Shown here in pieces: positions 10,391 to 19,325 of a stretch of 64,000 nucleotides of DNA; within the stretch, counting starts at the first letter, position 1, and the number at the start of each line of letters is the position of its first letter. A model generated the notes under the pieces. That model did no database searches. It was not told the DNA's origin and worked only from the letters and a program-made list of their open reading frames with translations. This DNA comes from Phymatolithon calcareum (Eukaryota; Rhodophyta; Florideophyceae; Hapalidiales). The DNA is taken from NCBI GenBank assembly GCA_977006965.1, contig OZ345370.1, forward strand, positions 124,001 to 188,000, in the 5' to 3' direction. The position numbers were made by a program, and so were the translations under genes.

Positions 10391-11864
10391 TCTTTTTTCC
10401 TTTCAAGTTTATTTAAAAGCCCCACAGACTTTCGAAGATATGGGCAAGGCTTCCTCTGATGCTACCCACCTTTGTGCAGCTCACGAAATGTTCACCAGTA
10501 TGGCCGAGGGAAAACTCAGGACTCAAAATAGTCTTGTCTCAGTCCTCTACGGGATTGTTGGTGCTTGGACTCAACCACTTTCTGCCTTGCATTCTACGGA
10601 TTAATACAGACCTTCTTCGTTCTCCATGCGTTCTATGAGTGTCCTGCTAAATAGTAAGAGCTCATTTAGTGCCTTTTCTGTTTCCAGTCGTTTTCTCCTT
10701 CAAGTTCGTACCCTGCTAGCGTGCGTTCAAGGGTCTCCATATGCGCTCTGGCTCTGGTGCCAAATTATTCAGTCATACTTGTTGTTGACACCTGTGGGAA
10801 TCTTCCACAGGCATACTGCAGCGCGAGTTGTCTGTGCTTCACCTTGGGGAACTTGAGGATTGCTGGCAATTCTCTTGTCTTGTCGTATGGTATCTTTCTT
10901 TTCCGCTTCGATTCTAGGCGGTCTCCTTCTATTTCCAGAAATTTCGATCGAAGTGTTTGTGAAGACTGGTTTGTTTGGATGTACTTTACATCTTCACCGA
11001 ACGGCTCTCTGGTCTCCATGGCGGCGATATCTCGTGCACTGCCTTTCATAGTTGTTTCTTTTTTCGGGCACTTCGTTTGAATACATACGTTCTTTCGCCT
11101 TGTTCCTTCTCAGCATTTTGAAGGCCAAAATTTCTCGTCGATGTGCGGCCGCCTGGATCCTGCACATGAGACGGAGCCTATCCGTCCTTCCTCGGGCGAG
11201 TGGCCCGAAAACTTGATTGAAGAATGTTGCTTCTACTTCCTTGACGGCATTTTGTACGACTTCTGTCCATGGCGTTAAGTGCATTGCGTACTCCTAGCGT
11301 GGCTGTACTAGTGCCTTGTATATCAGAATACACTTCTGTATACTCAGCCCTTTCTTGAACACTCCCAGTGTACGCAACTCGTACACGGTCGTCCTTGCTT
11401 TCTTTAGTCGTTGCATCATTAACGTATCGGTGACTCCTCCGGGTCTAAGGGTACTCCAAGGTATGTGACCTCCGGAACTTGTGCTAGTACCTTGTTCGCT
11501 AGCTTGAATGTCTTGTCCAATGTTTCCTCTGATTCGAGGACTTCGCTTTTCCCTTGTTTAGTGTTCCAAGTCATCTCTCGCTCTTGTGCCCCTTTGTTAG
11601 CTATATCCAATGGTCCTTGCAGTGCAGCGGGTGATTTCGCAGAGAGAAGAACATCGTCTGCGAAGAGGATAGCCGGTACTTCAGTCCAGGTTTTTGATGC
11701 CCGGCTCATTCGTTCTGCGAATTCATCCATGAAGATGTTGTAGAGGCTTGGACTGAGAGGCGACCCTTGTGGGACCCCCCTGTCCACTAGAAACCAGTTC
11801 CTGTTCGCATCACCAATTGTTGCTTCCCAGGATGGTGTCAAGAACGCCTCGGCCATTGCGCAGA
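10391..11864 (-). mobile_element. 5'-truncated LINE with 15-bp TSD
   Basis: This is a minus-strand insertion of 1,474 bp. The 5' part (11419-11856) encodes the reverse transcriptase palm: GVPQGSPLSPSLYNIFMDEF and FADDVLL, the catalytic Asp pair. Later segments in other frames encode the thumb and C-terminal region (KEVEATFFNQVFG, MCRIQAAAHRRE) and the CGRFPQVST tail. The 3' UTR matches 340-558 and ends in AAATAAACTTGAAAGGAAAAAAGA beside the left duplication. Endonuclease and ORF1 are missing, as expected for abortive target-primed reverse transcription. Frameshifts make it a dead copy. Confidence 0.9.
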
Positions 11865-11879
11865 TACAGTGATGTACTT
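11865..11879. repeat. Target-site duplication, right copy
   Basis: TACAGTGATGTACTT is identical to 10376-10390. Confidence 0.9.
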
Positions 11880-11884
11880 GCCCG

Positions 11885-12435
11885 TACGGCTCTTTTTCTT
11901 TTAAAATTTGATTTTTTATTGAATATCTGCCTTTAATTCTTATTATACTTCTTTTGAAGACTTCTCAAACATTTGCGCGCTACAATCAACTCCAAAAAAC
12001 CAGTTTTGCGATACTGTGATGAAAAATTCCGTAAAATGCTTCATTACCGTAACCCCCAGATATCCTTGATATTTGGAAATCATATTTCGTGGCTATCAGA
12101 TAACATTTCCAAGTACTGTCTAGTATACGCATTTCCTACATAAGCCACTGCTACCTTCGCTGCTCATTGGATTAGCCAGAGACAACCATTACTGAGGTCT
12201 AGTATCACCCAGATGAACTAAAACGGTTCGACTGAAACTCTCAATCCAAAGAAGATTCTAACACGGAACCAAATCTTCTATTGACACAGTATCAGTGCTC
12301 GTCGGTAGTGCTACGATGAGTGTGCAGCAATGAAAAGTTTACAACCGGAATCTCGGTTGTAAGGATCCATGATCTCATATTTTGGTAGTACAGTAGTATC
12401 AGGGGAGCATAACATTCCCCTGGTAGTATGGTTGG
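11885..12435. other. Intergenic, no feature recognised
   Basis: AT-leaning sequence between the LINE insertion and the inverted-duplication arm. I see no coding frame, repeat match or RNA structure. Confidence 0.4.
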
Positions 12436-12782
12436 TAAAGTCTTAGATTGCAGTCGGTATTGCCAGCGTCTTCATAATTGCAATACGTATTGCAAACGGG
12501 ATTTCTGAAATGATTGTGTTGCGTATTGCGCTATGAAGTGCAGTACCGGGCAATCACATTGTTTACAGTCCTGACCCTTAGTAGATTGTTTGACGATGTC
12601 TGGCACACGAATCTTAAAACTTCGCACCGCCTTCAATCGTTCTCGCTGCTGATGTATACACGTACACATAAGCTTATTACTCAAGCAGAAGCTCTTCATT
12701 TACTTCAGGTCATACACTTAACCAATCGGACTCAACGAACAGAAGCTTGAGCACATAAATATCTGCGCATGGTCCTATGGTA

Positions 12783-13433
12783 TTACATCATGATTTTGAT
12801 ACGGCAATCGCTGGAGGGGGCAACCTCACCAGTAGGAGTGGCAGGCTTGGCATCATCTGCGGAAGTGGACACCACAGTTATCCTGCTTCCATCACTAAAC
12901 TTCACATGTGACAACTTGATGTGCGCATACACCGTGGTTGGAATAATGCTAACGCCCGTCGCCTGCAGCGTTCCAGTTATCGTGATCTGATTCCTCGTGA
13001 ACTGGGTCAAGATCTTCTTTGCAATGCTTGCTTTTTTGTTATAGTTCGACTGCTTCTTAGCTCGGGACTGCATTTCTTTTCTAGATATGCTTGCGTCCAG
13101 ACTACAATCGATCCATTTCAAGAACGGAATGTCGAGTCCACCTTTGAAGCTCGATTTCTTTTTGGAGTACTCCACCTTCTCTTCCGTTGTCAGCTGGGAC
13201 TGAAATGAGCTGTCGCTCTTGTCAAGAGTCCTAGAATCGACGGCATTCATAGTTATACTATAGTCCAGAGTACCGCTAGCACCCTTTTGCACGATGAGTC
13301 CAGCTCCTGAGGTACGTGCATATCCGGTTTCGCATTCCTCCATCGCATATTCGGCGGCCTCTGCGCTTTCAAGATTAAACGTCTTGATGCGGACATCGGG
13401 GAGGTCAACGATTTTGAGCATTTCGTAACTCAT
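12783..13433 (-). CDS. Unrecognised 216-residue protein (intact member of inverted pair)
   Basis: A single uninterrupted ORF that begins MSYEMLKIVDLP. There is no signal peptide or membrane segment. The N-terminal half is Ser/Thr/Gly-rich and looks beta-strand-like (GYARTSGAGL, SGTLDYSITMN). A Lys-rich helical middle follows (about residues 118-145), then a segment with ITITGTLQATG, IPTTVYAHIKL and VKFSDGSRI, and a Pro/Ser tail. I do not recognise the family and assign no function. It has its own TATA box (13537-13545) about 100 bp upstream and a row of palindromes beyond that. Conservation of its frame against the diverged second copy (16806-17457), including many conservative substitutions, argues that it is a real gene. 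Confidence 0.7.
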   Translation of the reverse strand: MSYEMLKIVDLPDVRIKTFNLESAEAAEYAMEECETGYARTSGAGLIVQKGASGTLDYSITMNAVDSRTLDKSDSSFQSQLTTEEKVEYSKKKSSFKGGLDIPFLKWIDCSLDASISRKEMQSRAKKQSNYNKKASIAKKILTQFTRNQITITGTLQATGVSIIPTTVYAHIKLSHVKFSDGSRITVVSTSADDAKPATPTGEVAPSSDCRIKIMM

Positions 13434-13536
13434 TTTTCTGGACGCGGGGATGTAGGTCTCAATAATCGTTTGGCTTTTGGTTAGTTGGAGTGTGTTGCGC
13501 GTGCCAAAATAAAAATGTACAGTGGTGTGTCGGTGG

Positions 13537-13545
13537 CTTTATATA
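13537..13545 (-). promoter_or_regulatory. TATA box of the intact gene
   Basis: TATATAAAG on the minus strand, about 104 bp upstream of the ATG. The second copy has TATACAAAG at the matching place (16695-16703). Confidence 0.5.
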
Positions 13546-13583
13546 GTGGTAAATGTGCAAGTAGAGTGAACGGTTGGGTGGGA

Positions 13584-13754
13584 AGAGCTGTGATATTCAA
13601 GTCAATACGTATTAACCTGAATATCACATCACAGCTCTCTTCACATGGGTGACCAGACTTAAGCCAATCAATCAAAATGTATACATTGTGATTGGCTTAA
13701 GTCTACAAGTATGTATGTTTCAGGATTTGTGCATCCTGAAACATACATACTTGT
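13584..13754. repeat. Three consecutive palindromes upstream of the promoter
   Basis: P1 (about 13584-13638) has 16-bp arms with a 5-bp duplication in one arm. P2 has perfect 16-bp arms, 13655-13670 and 13689-13704. P3 has perfect 21-bp arms, 13705-13725 and 13734-13754, with an 8-nt loop. P2 arms carry CCAAT/ATTGG. In the sister arm (16500-16690) the same words occur as direct repeats or a different single palindrome, so these structures arose after the duplication or were rearranged in one copy. Confidence 0.85.
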
Positions 13755-14244
13755 TACATCGTAAACATAAAGAGACAGAAATGCTACCACGTCCATCATT
13801 TCTAAATTTTAAATTTTCCTCCGAGGAGAAATCTGACGACAATCACAATGGTCAACCAATCACGAGGTTGTTTCTAAGAGCCAGAAATTTCCCGAAACAT
13901 TTCAAAAAGACCACCTTTTAAAACAATTTTTTTATTCGTCTGGTTGTGCCGGTCCTTGGATTGTCGATCACGCAGCTTTCACTAGTGCTTTATTGGAATC
14001 CAAATTGTTGCGCAATGCTTGAATCTCATCATCTGTAGATACAAGATCTCATGTCTTGTGATCATGACCGACGATTCTCGGGCGGAGTCTGTCGCTTCAT
14101 CAGGATTAGTCAGGAACTTCGTGTCACTTGTGCATGAGGGAAAATTGCATTTTGTCCAATACGCATTGCAATCAATCATTTTAATCCCCAATATTCGGAG
14201 CCGATTTGCTATTATGTATCGCTCGCTTCAATTTCGGGTGGGAT

Positions 14245-14830
14245 CGAATCGAAGCACTATCTCATCAGTCGAGTTTCTGCTCTCAATGCGGAGGAAAAAT
14301 AGTTTTTGACATTCCACTAAGGTCTCCCTTCCATCATCGGTGATACATTACTACTCATATCTCCCTGTGGCACCCACTGCATTTTTCTTTTCCGTTGCAA
14401 CGCAATTCCCGGACTAGACAGCAAGGCAGAGTCTGCAGTAAGCGCTTATGTGTTTCGCGACTGTACACCATGCCATTCCTTATTCCCTATTTCGCACTCC
14501 TCATTCCCTTATTCCCCTGTCGACATGGAACGCCGGCTCGGAGGCACGCGACTCTAGTTACCTTCTCTAGATGAGCCGCTGTGCCATACGAGGAACGAGT
14601 GCCATGCGCAAGTAGAATTTGTGTTTTTCGCTTTGCTAGCAGTACATAAGATAGTTCGTCCTTTCCCCTTAGTACAGGAAGGTAGATGTTTCTCGCTTTC
14701 GTCTCGATTACTGGATCCTACAAGCATTACGTTTGTGAGCCCCTTCGACCACGCGAAGTCGGAGACTTCCCACCCTTCCGGATCGCTTCTTTTTCGCTGT
14801 GCAAGCCGGTACGGCGGGAATCCAGCGACA
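14245..14830 (+). repeat. Unclassified dispersed repeat, copy 2 (contiguous)
   Basis: This matches 3002-3495 plus 4206-4440 without the intervening DNA. It lies in the spacer between the arms of the inverted duplication. No ORF of note. Confidence 0.6.
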
Positions 14831-14905
14831 GATCCATCCTTTTCTTATCGTGCGTTCGCCTCAAGGTCGACGGCCCTTCCAAGGTCGCCTCGTTAAAAGA
14901 AGACG

Positions 14906-15589
14906 TTGATTCCGTCCGTCTTTTCTCGTGCTGAAAGCGCTTCGTCACACAATCCGGTGTGGAGTCGCTTCTCTCAACGCGCCGAACACCTGCATTGTCC
15001 CGTTTTGGTACACTATCCGAAGTTAACGGCCCATTCAAGGTCGCCGTCATCTAACATTGCCGACATCGCTCAGAGCTTCGCACCCTTCCTTCTTTTCGCT
15101 TTCCTCACCATTCATCACACGCGTCATGAGGACGCCGATTTCTGCAACTCCCCTTTCCCTTTCTTCATTTTCTTTCTTTTCTTTCTTTTACTGCGGGATT
15201 TCTCGAAGCTGATGGAACAACTCCGCATCCTTACGGCTCTAGTAGACCTTAACAGATACGAGTGGTATTTGATGTCACAACAGCTGTCCAAGCTGCACAA
15301 GGTGCAGACCATGGTTCAGCTTAATATCCATATCGCTACGCAGCCAATCTTCATTCGCCGTCCTTCAAAGGGATGCCGGGGTTGGAAACCATTTAGGACG
15401 TTCACGGTAGCTAATCATCTCTCTGCCTTCTTTCATTTCCTTCTGTCTTCTCTCCCAGCTTCCTTGAGCGTTGAGGTACACCACACAGGGCGGAATCCAT
15501 GTACTACCATACTATCAGAAGGCGATAGTCTTCTCCCCTGGGGAGGCTGGAGCACTGCTCTTGTCATTTCAAAAAACCCTGCAATGTAG
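14906..15589 (+). CDS. Doubtful 227-codon ORF
   Basis: The ORF spans a pyrimidine-rich run (15140-15195) giving a Phe/Leu-rich stretch, then MEQLRILTALVDLNRYEWYL and a segment that might be coding. A direct repeat (ACGGCCCTTCCAAGGTCGCC near 14872, a variant near 15026) overlaps its start. There is no recognisable domain and no homologue in the window. It may be chance or part of an unclassified element. Confidence 0.2.
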   Translation: MIPSVFSRAESASSHNPVWSRFSQRAEHLHCPVLVHYPKLTAHSRSPSSNIADIAQSFAPFLLFAFLTIHHTRHEDADFCNSPFPFFIFFLFFLLLRDFSKLMEQLRILTALVDLNRYEWYLMSQQLSKLHKVQTMVQLNIHIATQPIFIRRPSKGCRGWKPFRTFTVANHLSAFFHFLLSSLPASLSVEVHHTGRNPCTTILSEGDSLLPWGGWSTALVISKNPAM

Positions 15590-16139
15590 CGGGGAAAAAG
15601 TCCTGACTTAACTCTTGGCTCCTTCCTGTGACGCACAGGTGCACGGGTAGCCGGACCGGTTATCATAACCGGCCTGTATCAAATCCGCTTAAATTCGCTA
15701 GATTTCTTGGAAATCCAGCGACGGCGGGGTTGGGTCTGGCATTTCGAGCGTGGAAAGTTCTCGATTTGCCGCGTCCTAGGCGAGCGCGTTCGCGATAGCG
15801 CCAGCCATTTCCGACGGAATTGCCGTCAGAAGAATCGCGTTCAATCTCTCTTTCTCTCTCTCTTCTTCTTTCCTCATTTCAGTCACTCATTGTTTTTTCT
15901 GTCCCAAACATTTTCTCCTCTCTGACCATTGTGGCGTCGGTTTCTTGTGAGTCTAGCGCTACACTCCCGCTCTACTCACCCTTTTCTGTCCTTAGTTCCA
16001 TACGCGAATGAGCTCCCGCATGAATGTTTAATCGCTAGTAAGGCGACATAGAACTTGCCTACCAAGCATACTTCGTTGCCTATGCCAATCATCACGCAAG
16101 GGTTGGAGACGAAAGTCATTCACATAGTGTCAAAAAAGT
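15590..16139. other. Spacer between inverted arms, no feature recognised
   Basis: Mixed-composition DNA with a CT-rich run (15845-15925). Nothing coding is supported. Confidence 0.4.
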
Positions 16140-16618
16140 GACACGTAGCTTCTGACTAATCCTGATGAAGCGACAGATTCGGCAAGAGAATCGTCGGTCA
16201 TGATCACAAGACATGAGATCTTGTATCTACAGATGATTGGATTCAAGCATTGCGCAACGATTTGGATTCCAATAAAGCACTAGTGAAAGCTGCGTGATCG
16301 ACAATCCAAGGACCGGCACAACCAGACGAATAAAAAAATTGTGTCAAAAGGTGGTCTTTTTGAACGAAACAGAATGGAAGAAATTTCTCGAAACATTTCT
16401 GGCACTTAGAAACAACCTCGTGATTGGTTGAACATTGTGATTGTCGTCAGATTTCTCCTCGGATGGAAAATTTAAAATTTAGAAATGATGGACGTGGTAG
16501 CATTTCAGTCTCTTTTATGATATAATAAGCATACATGTTTCAGGATCTTTTCAGGATGTACATTGTGATTGGCTGAAGTTCAGGATGTTCATTGTGATTG
16601 GCTGAAGTCTGGATCTTA

Positions 16619-16644
16619 TTCAAGTCAATAAGTATTGACTTGAA
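16619..16644. repeat. Perfect 12-bp palindrome, 2-nt loop
   Basis: TTCAAGTCAATA at 16619-16630 is inverted at 16633-16644. It occupies the place of P1 of the other arm. Just upstream, CATTGTGATTGGCTGAAGT occurs twice in direct orientation (16560-16613). Confidence 0.8.
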
Positions 16645-16805
16645 TATCACAGCTCTTCTCATCCAATCCCTCACTCTACAAGTACATTTACCACTATACA
16701 AAGCCACCGACACACCACTGCACATTTTTATTCTGGCAAGCGCAACACACTCCAACTACCAAAAGCCAAACGATTATTGAGACCTACATCCCCACGCCCA
16801 TAAAT

Positions 16806-17457
16806 ATGAGTTACGAAATGCTCAATATCGCAGACCTCCCCGAGGTCAGCATCAAGACGTTTAATCTTGAAAGCGCAGAGGTCGCCAAATATGCAATGGA
16901 GGAAAGCGAAACCGGATATGCACGTACCTCAGGAGCTGGACTCACCGTGCAAAAGGGTACTAGCGGTACTCTGAACTACAGTATAACTATGAATACCGTC
17001 GATTCTAGGACTCTTGACAAGAGCGACAGCTCATTTCAGTCCCAGCTGACAACGAAAGAGAAGGTGGACTACTCCAAAAAGAAGACGAGCTTCAAAGGTG
17101 GACTCGACATTCCGTTCTTGAAATGGATCGGTTGTAGTCTGGACGCAAGCGTATCTAAAGAAGATATGGCAGTCCTCAGCTGAGAAGCAGACGAACTATA
17201 ACCAAAAAGCAACGGCTGCAAAGGAGATCTTGAACGAGTTCACGCAGACTCGGACCACGATAAGCGGATCGCTCAAGGCGTATGGCGCTAGCTTTATTCC
17301 AACCACGGTGTACGCGTATATTAAGTTGGCACAGGTGACGTTTAGTGATGGAAGCAAGATGAATGTGGTGTCCGCCTCCGCAGATGATGCCAAGGCTGCC
17401 ACTTCTACTGGTGAAGCTGTCCCCTCCAGCGATAGCCAGCTCAACATTATCGGGTAA
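16806..17457 (+). pseudogene. Frameshifted second copy of the 216-residue protein gene
   Basis: The ORF from 16806 matches the intact copy (MSYEMLNIADLP) for about 120 codons. An extra G at 17168-17169 (ATGG against ATG) then shifts the frame and creates TGA at 17181. Dropping to the next frame, similarity resumes at once and runs to a stop at 17455-17457. The TATA box at 16695-16703 is also altered. The simplest reading is a recent pseudogene, since the rest of the frame is well kept. A sequencing error is possible. Confidence 0.75.
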
Positions 17458-17799
17458 TACTACAGGAACATGCGCAGAACCGTGCAGGAATTCTGTTGCG
17501 GACGTTTGCGTGCTCAAGCGTCTGTTCGTTGAGTCCGTTTAGTTAAGGACATGACCTGAAGTAAATGAAGAGCTTCTGTTTTGTAATAAGCTTCTGTGCA
17601 CGTGTATACATCAGCAACGAGAACGATTTAAGGCGCTGCTCAGTTTTAAGATTCGCACGCCAGACGTCGCCGAACGATGTACTAAGGGTCAGGGCTGTAA
17701 ACAATATGATTGCCCGATACTGCACTTCATAGGGCAATACGCAATACAATCATTTCAGCAATCCCGGAATCCAAGACTTTAGCAGAAGGTCCCACCCTG

Positions 17800-18895
17800 A
17801 CCCACGATTAACCGTGGTATTGTGGAGACATTCAAGGTTGTGCTCGTCACATCTGAGCAGTGCATTCCTAGCTAAGAAAGGCGAAGCATTCCATGCTTAG
17901 GTGCAGCGACCACTCTATTCTATGCGAGAAATGAAACTTTTAACTTTGCTCGCAATACGTCCCACTTGACTTCGTTGCAGAGGATCAATTTTTCCCAAAC
18001 GATTTATGATTTCAGAAACTTTGGATTATTTTATATTTCAGGGCTCCATGCATGACTGACAAGAATAGGTTATCGTTAGCAATGGGCGTCCTCACTGTTA
18101 GGCCGAATGGGAGGGCATGCCCTCACTTCCTGGTCTCGCGAAGGGAGGGCCCCGAACAACCCTCATTTTCCCTCACTGAATGAGGGGTACCAAAAGCCTT
18201 CCAAGGGAGCTAAAATTTGACGGCACGTGAATAATTTTAAAATTTTCAAACAGTTCAAAACTGTAAATTTCCAACGCAATATGTTACCTTGTCAATGCTC
18301 GACTGGGAGAGCCTAGCCAAGACTGACTCAATATGAGACGGAAAATTCTTAATTTTAATTAAAAAATAAAACACATTAATCGAGCCAAAATTTCGAATGT
18401 AATGGCCCACGTTGACCAATACCTCGTTAGATCCTGGTGTCAAATGCGCTCGAGAGTGTCCAATGCTTCAGGCTCGCTCAGAGGGAGTAGATGTTGCAAG
18501 TGGACAAGACAACACCCGAGCTCTAGACGAAAGAAGAGGAAATTTTTTCTTCAAGTACACGATACGAAAACGATTTCTCAATGACTGGAGTACATTCCGC
18601 GGTTGGTACCCTTTGTCGTGCAGCTCGCAAGATGCGATGAAGAGCATGCGTTTCTCCTAAATCGGAAGTACCTGGATACGTCGAAACAGTTGGTTCATAC
18701 TGCAGCATCACGGGTATTAGCTTACTTGCCAGTAGAGCAACCGACGCCAATGCGCCCGTGTTGTGTTCTGGTTAATCTCCGAAATGAACCATATGCTCCA
18801 TGTTCTTTTCGAACGGAGTTAACATCTTTGGCACTTGTACGAATATTAACGACGTAGGGCATTCAAGATTGCGTAATAATCGCCTTTGAAATATT
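17800..18895. other. Intergenic, no gene supported
   Basis: It contains a G/C-run zone (18100-18190) with a GGAGGGCATGCCCT palindromic word that recurs near 28658, and AT-rich DNA after it. Short ORFs do not look coding. Confidence 0.35.
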
Positions 18896-18900
18896 AACTC
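18896..18900. repeat. 5-bp TSD of Ty3 element 2, left
   Basis: AACTC here and at 24705-24709 immediately flanks the two LTRs. Confidence 0.85.
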
Positions 18901-19278
18901 TGAAACGGATGTTGATCGAGCTTAGCGTTGACAAGAACAGTATCGGTAGTGATACGATAAGCTTATTAGAGGTTTGTTGACTGTACCTCACTTGACTTGG
19001 GTGGATTTGTGCTTGGCTCCAGTCCGCTAGTCGGAAATAGAGCATGCCTTATATAGGCATCGAATTACTTACACGTAACTTACAAATATCATAAAACCCT
19101 AAAATACGAATTTTCTAGAGAGCTCCAGAAATTTCCTTACAGCAATGCATTCGTCAAATAGTGCATGTGCCTGAATATTCTTGATATTTCTCTCATGCTT
19201 CCAGGAGCATCTAGACGTGCATGCTGACAGCTAGCAAAGCTGTCACTACTTACGCGCTACATGCATGTCTTTAATACA
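18901..19278 (-). repeat. 3' LTR of Ty3 element 2
   Basis: By eye it is identical to the 5' LTR over a central stretch of about 340 bp. It differs at four positions near each end (positions 12-14 and 25 from one end, and four of the last nine). It contains a TATATAGGC-type motif near 19052. Confidence 0.9.
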
Positions 19279-19297
19279 CCATTCCCCACCTCCTCCT
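19279..19297 (-). promoter_or_regulatory. Polypurine tract
   Basis: The minus strand reads a G/A run (GGAGGAGGTGGGGAATGG) directly before the 3' LTR, the usual plus-strand priming site in LTR elements. Confidence 0.7.
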
Positions 19298-19325
19298 ATT
19301 GACGTCCTCGCCAATGTAGTCGCCG

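Larger units (their letters stand above)
12436..14135 (-). repeat. Left arm of large inverted duplication
   Basis: About 1.7 kb, the reverse-complement counterpart of 16140-17790. Landmarks shared in inverted orientation are the gene itself, the 3' region with GCGTATTGC repeats (12480-12560), the leader, the palindromic zone, and the outer ATCATGACCGACGATTCTC / GTCGCTTCATCAGGATTAGT block (14060-14120). About 2 kb of other sequence separates the arms. Confidence 0.85.
16140..17790 (+). repeat. Right arm of large inverted duplication
   Basis: The inverted counterpart of 12436-14135, clearly diverged, with substitutions throughout and several small indels. It carries the frameshifted gene copy. 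Confidence 0.85.
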
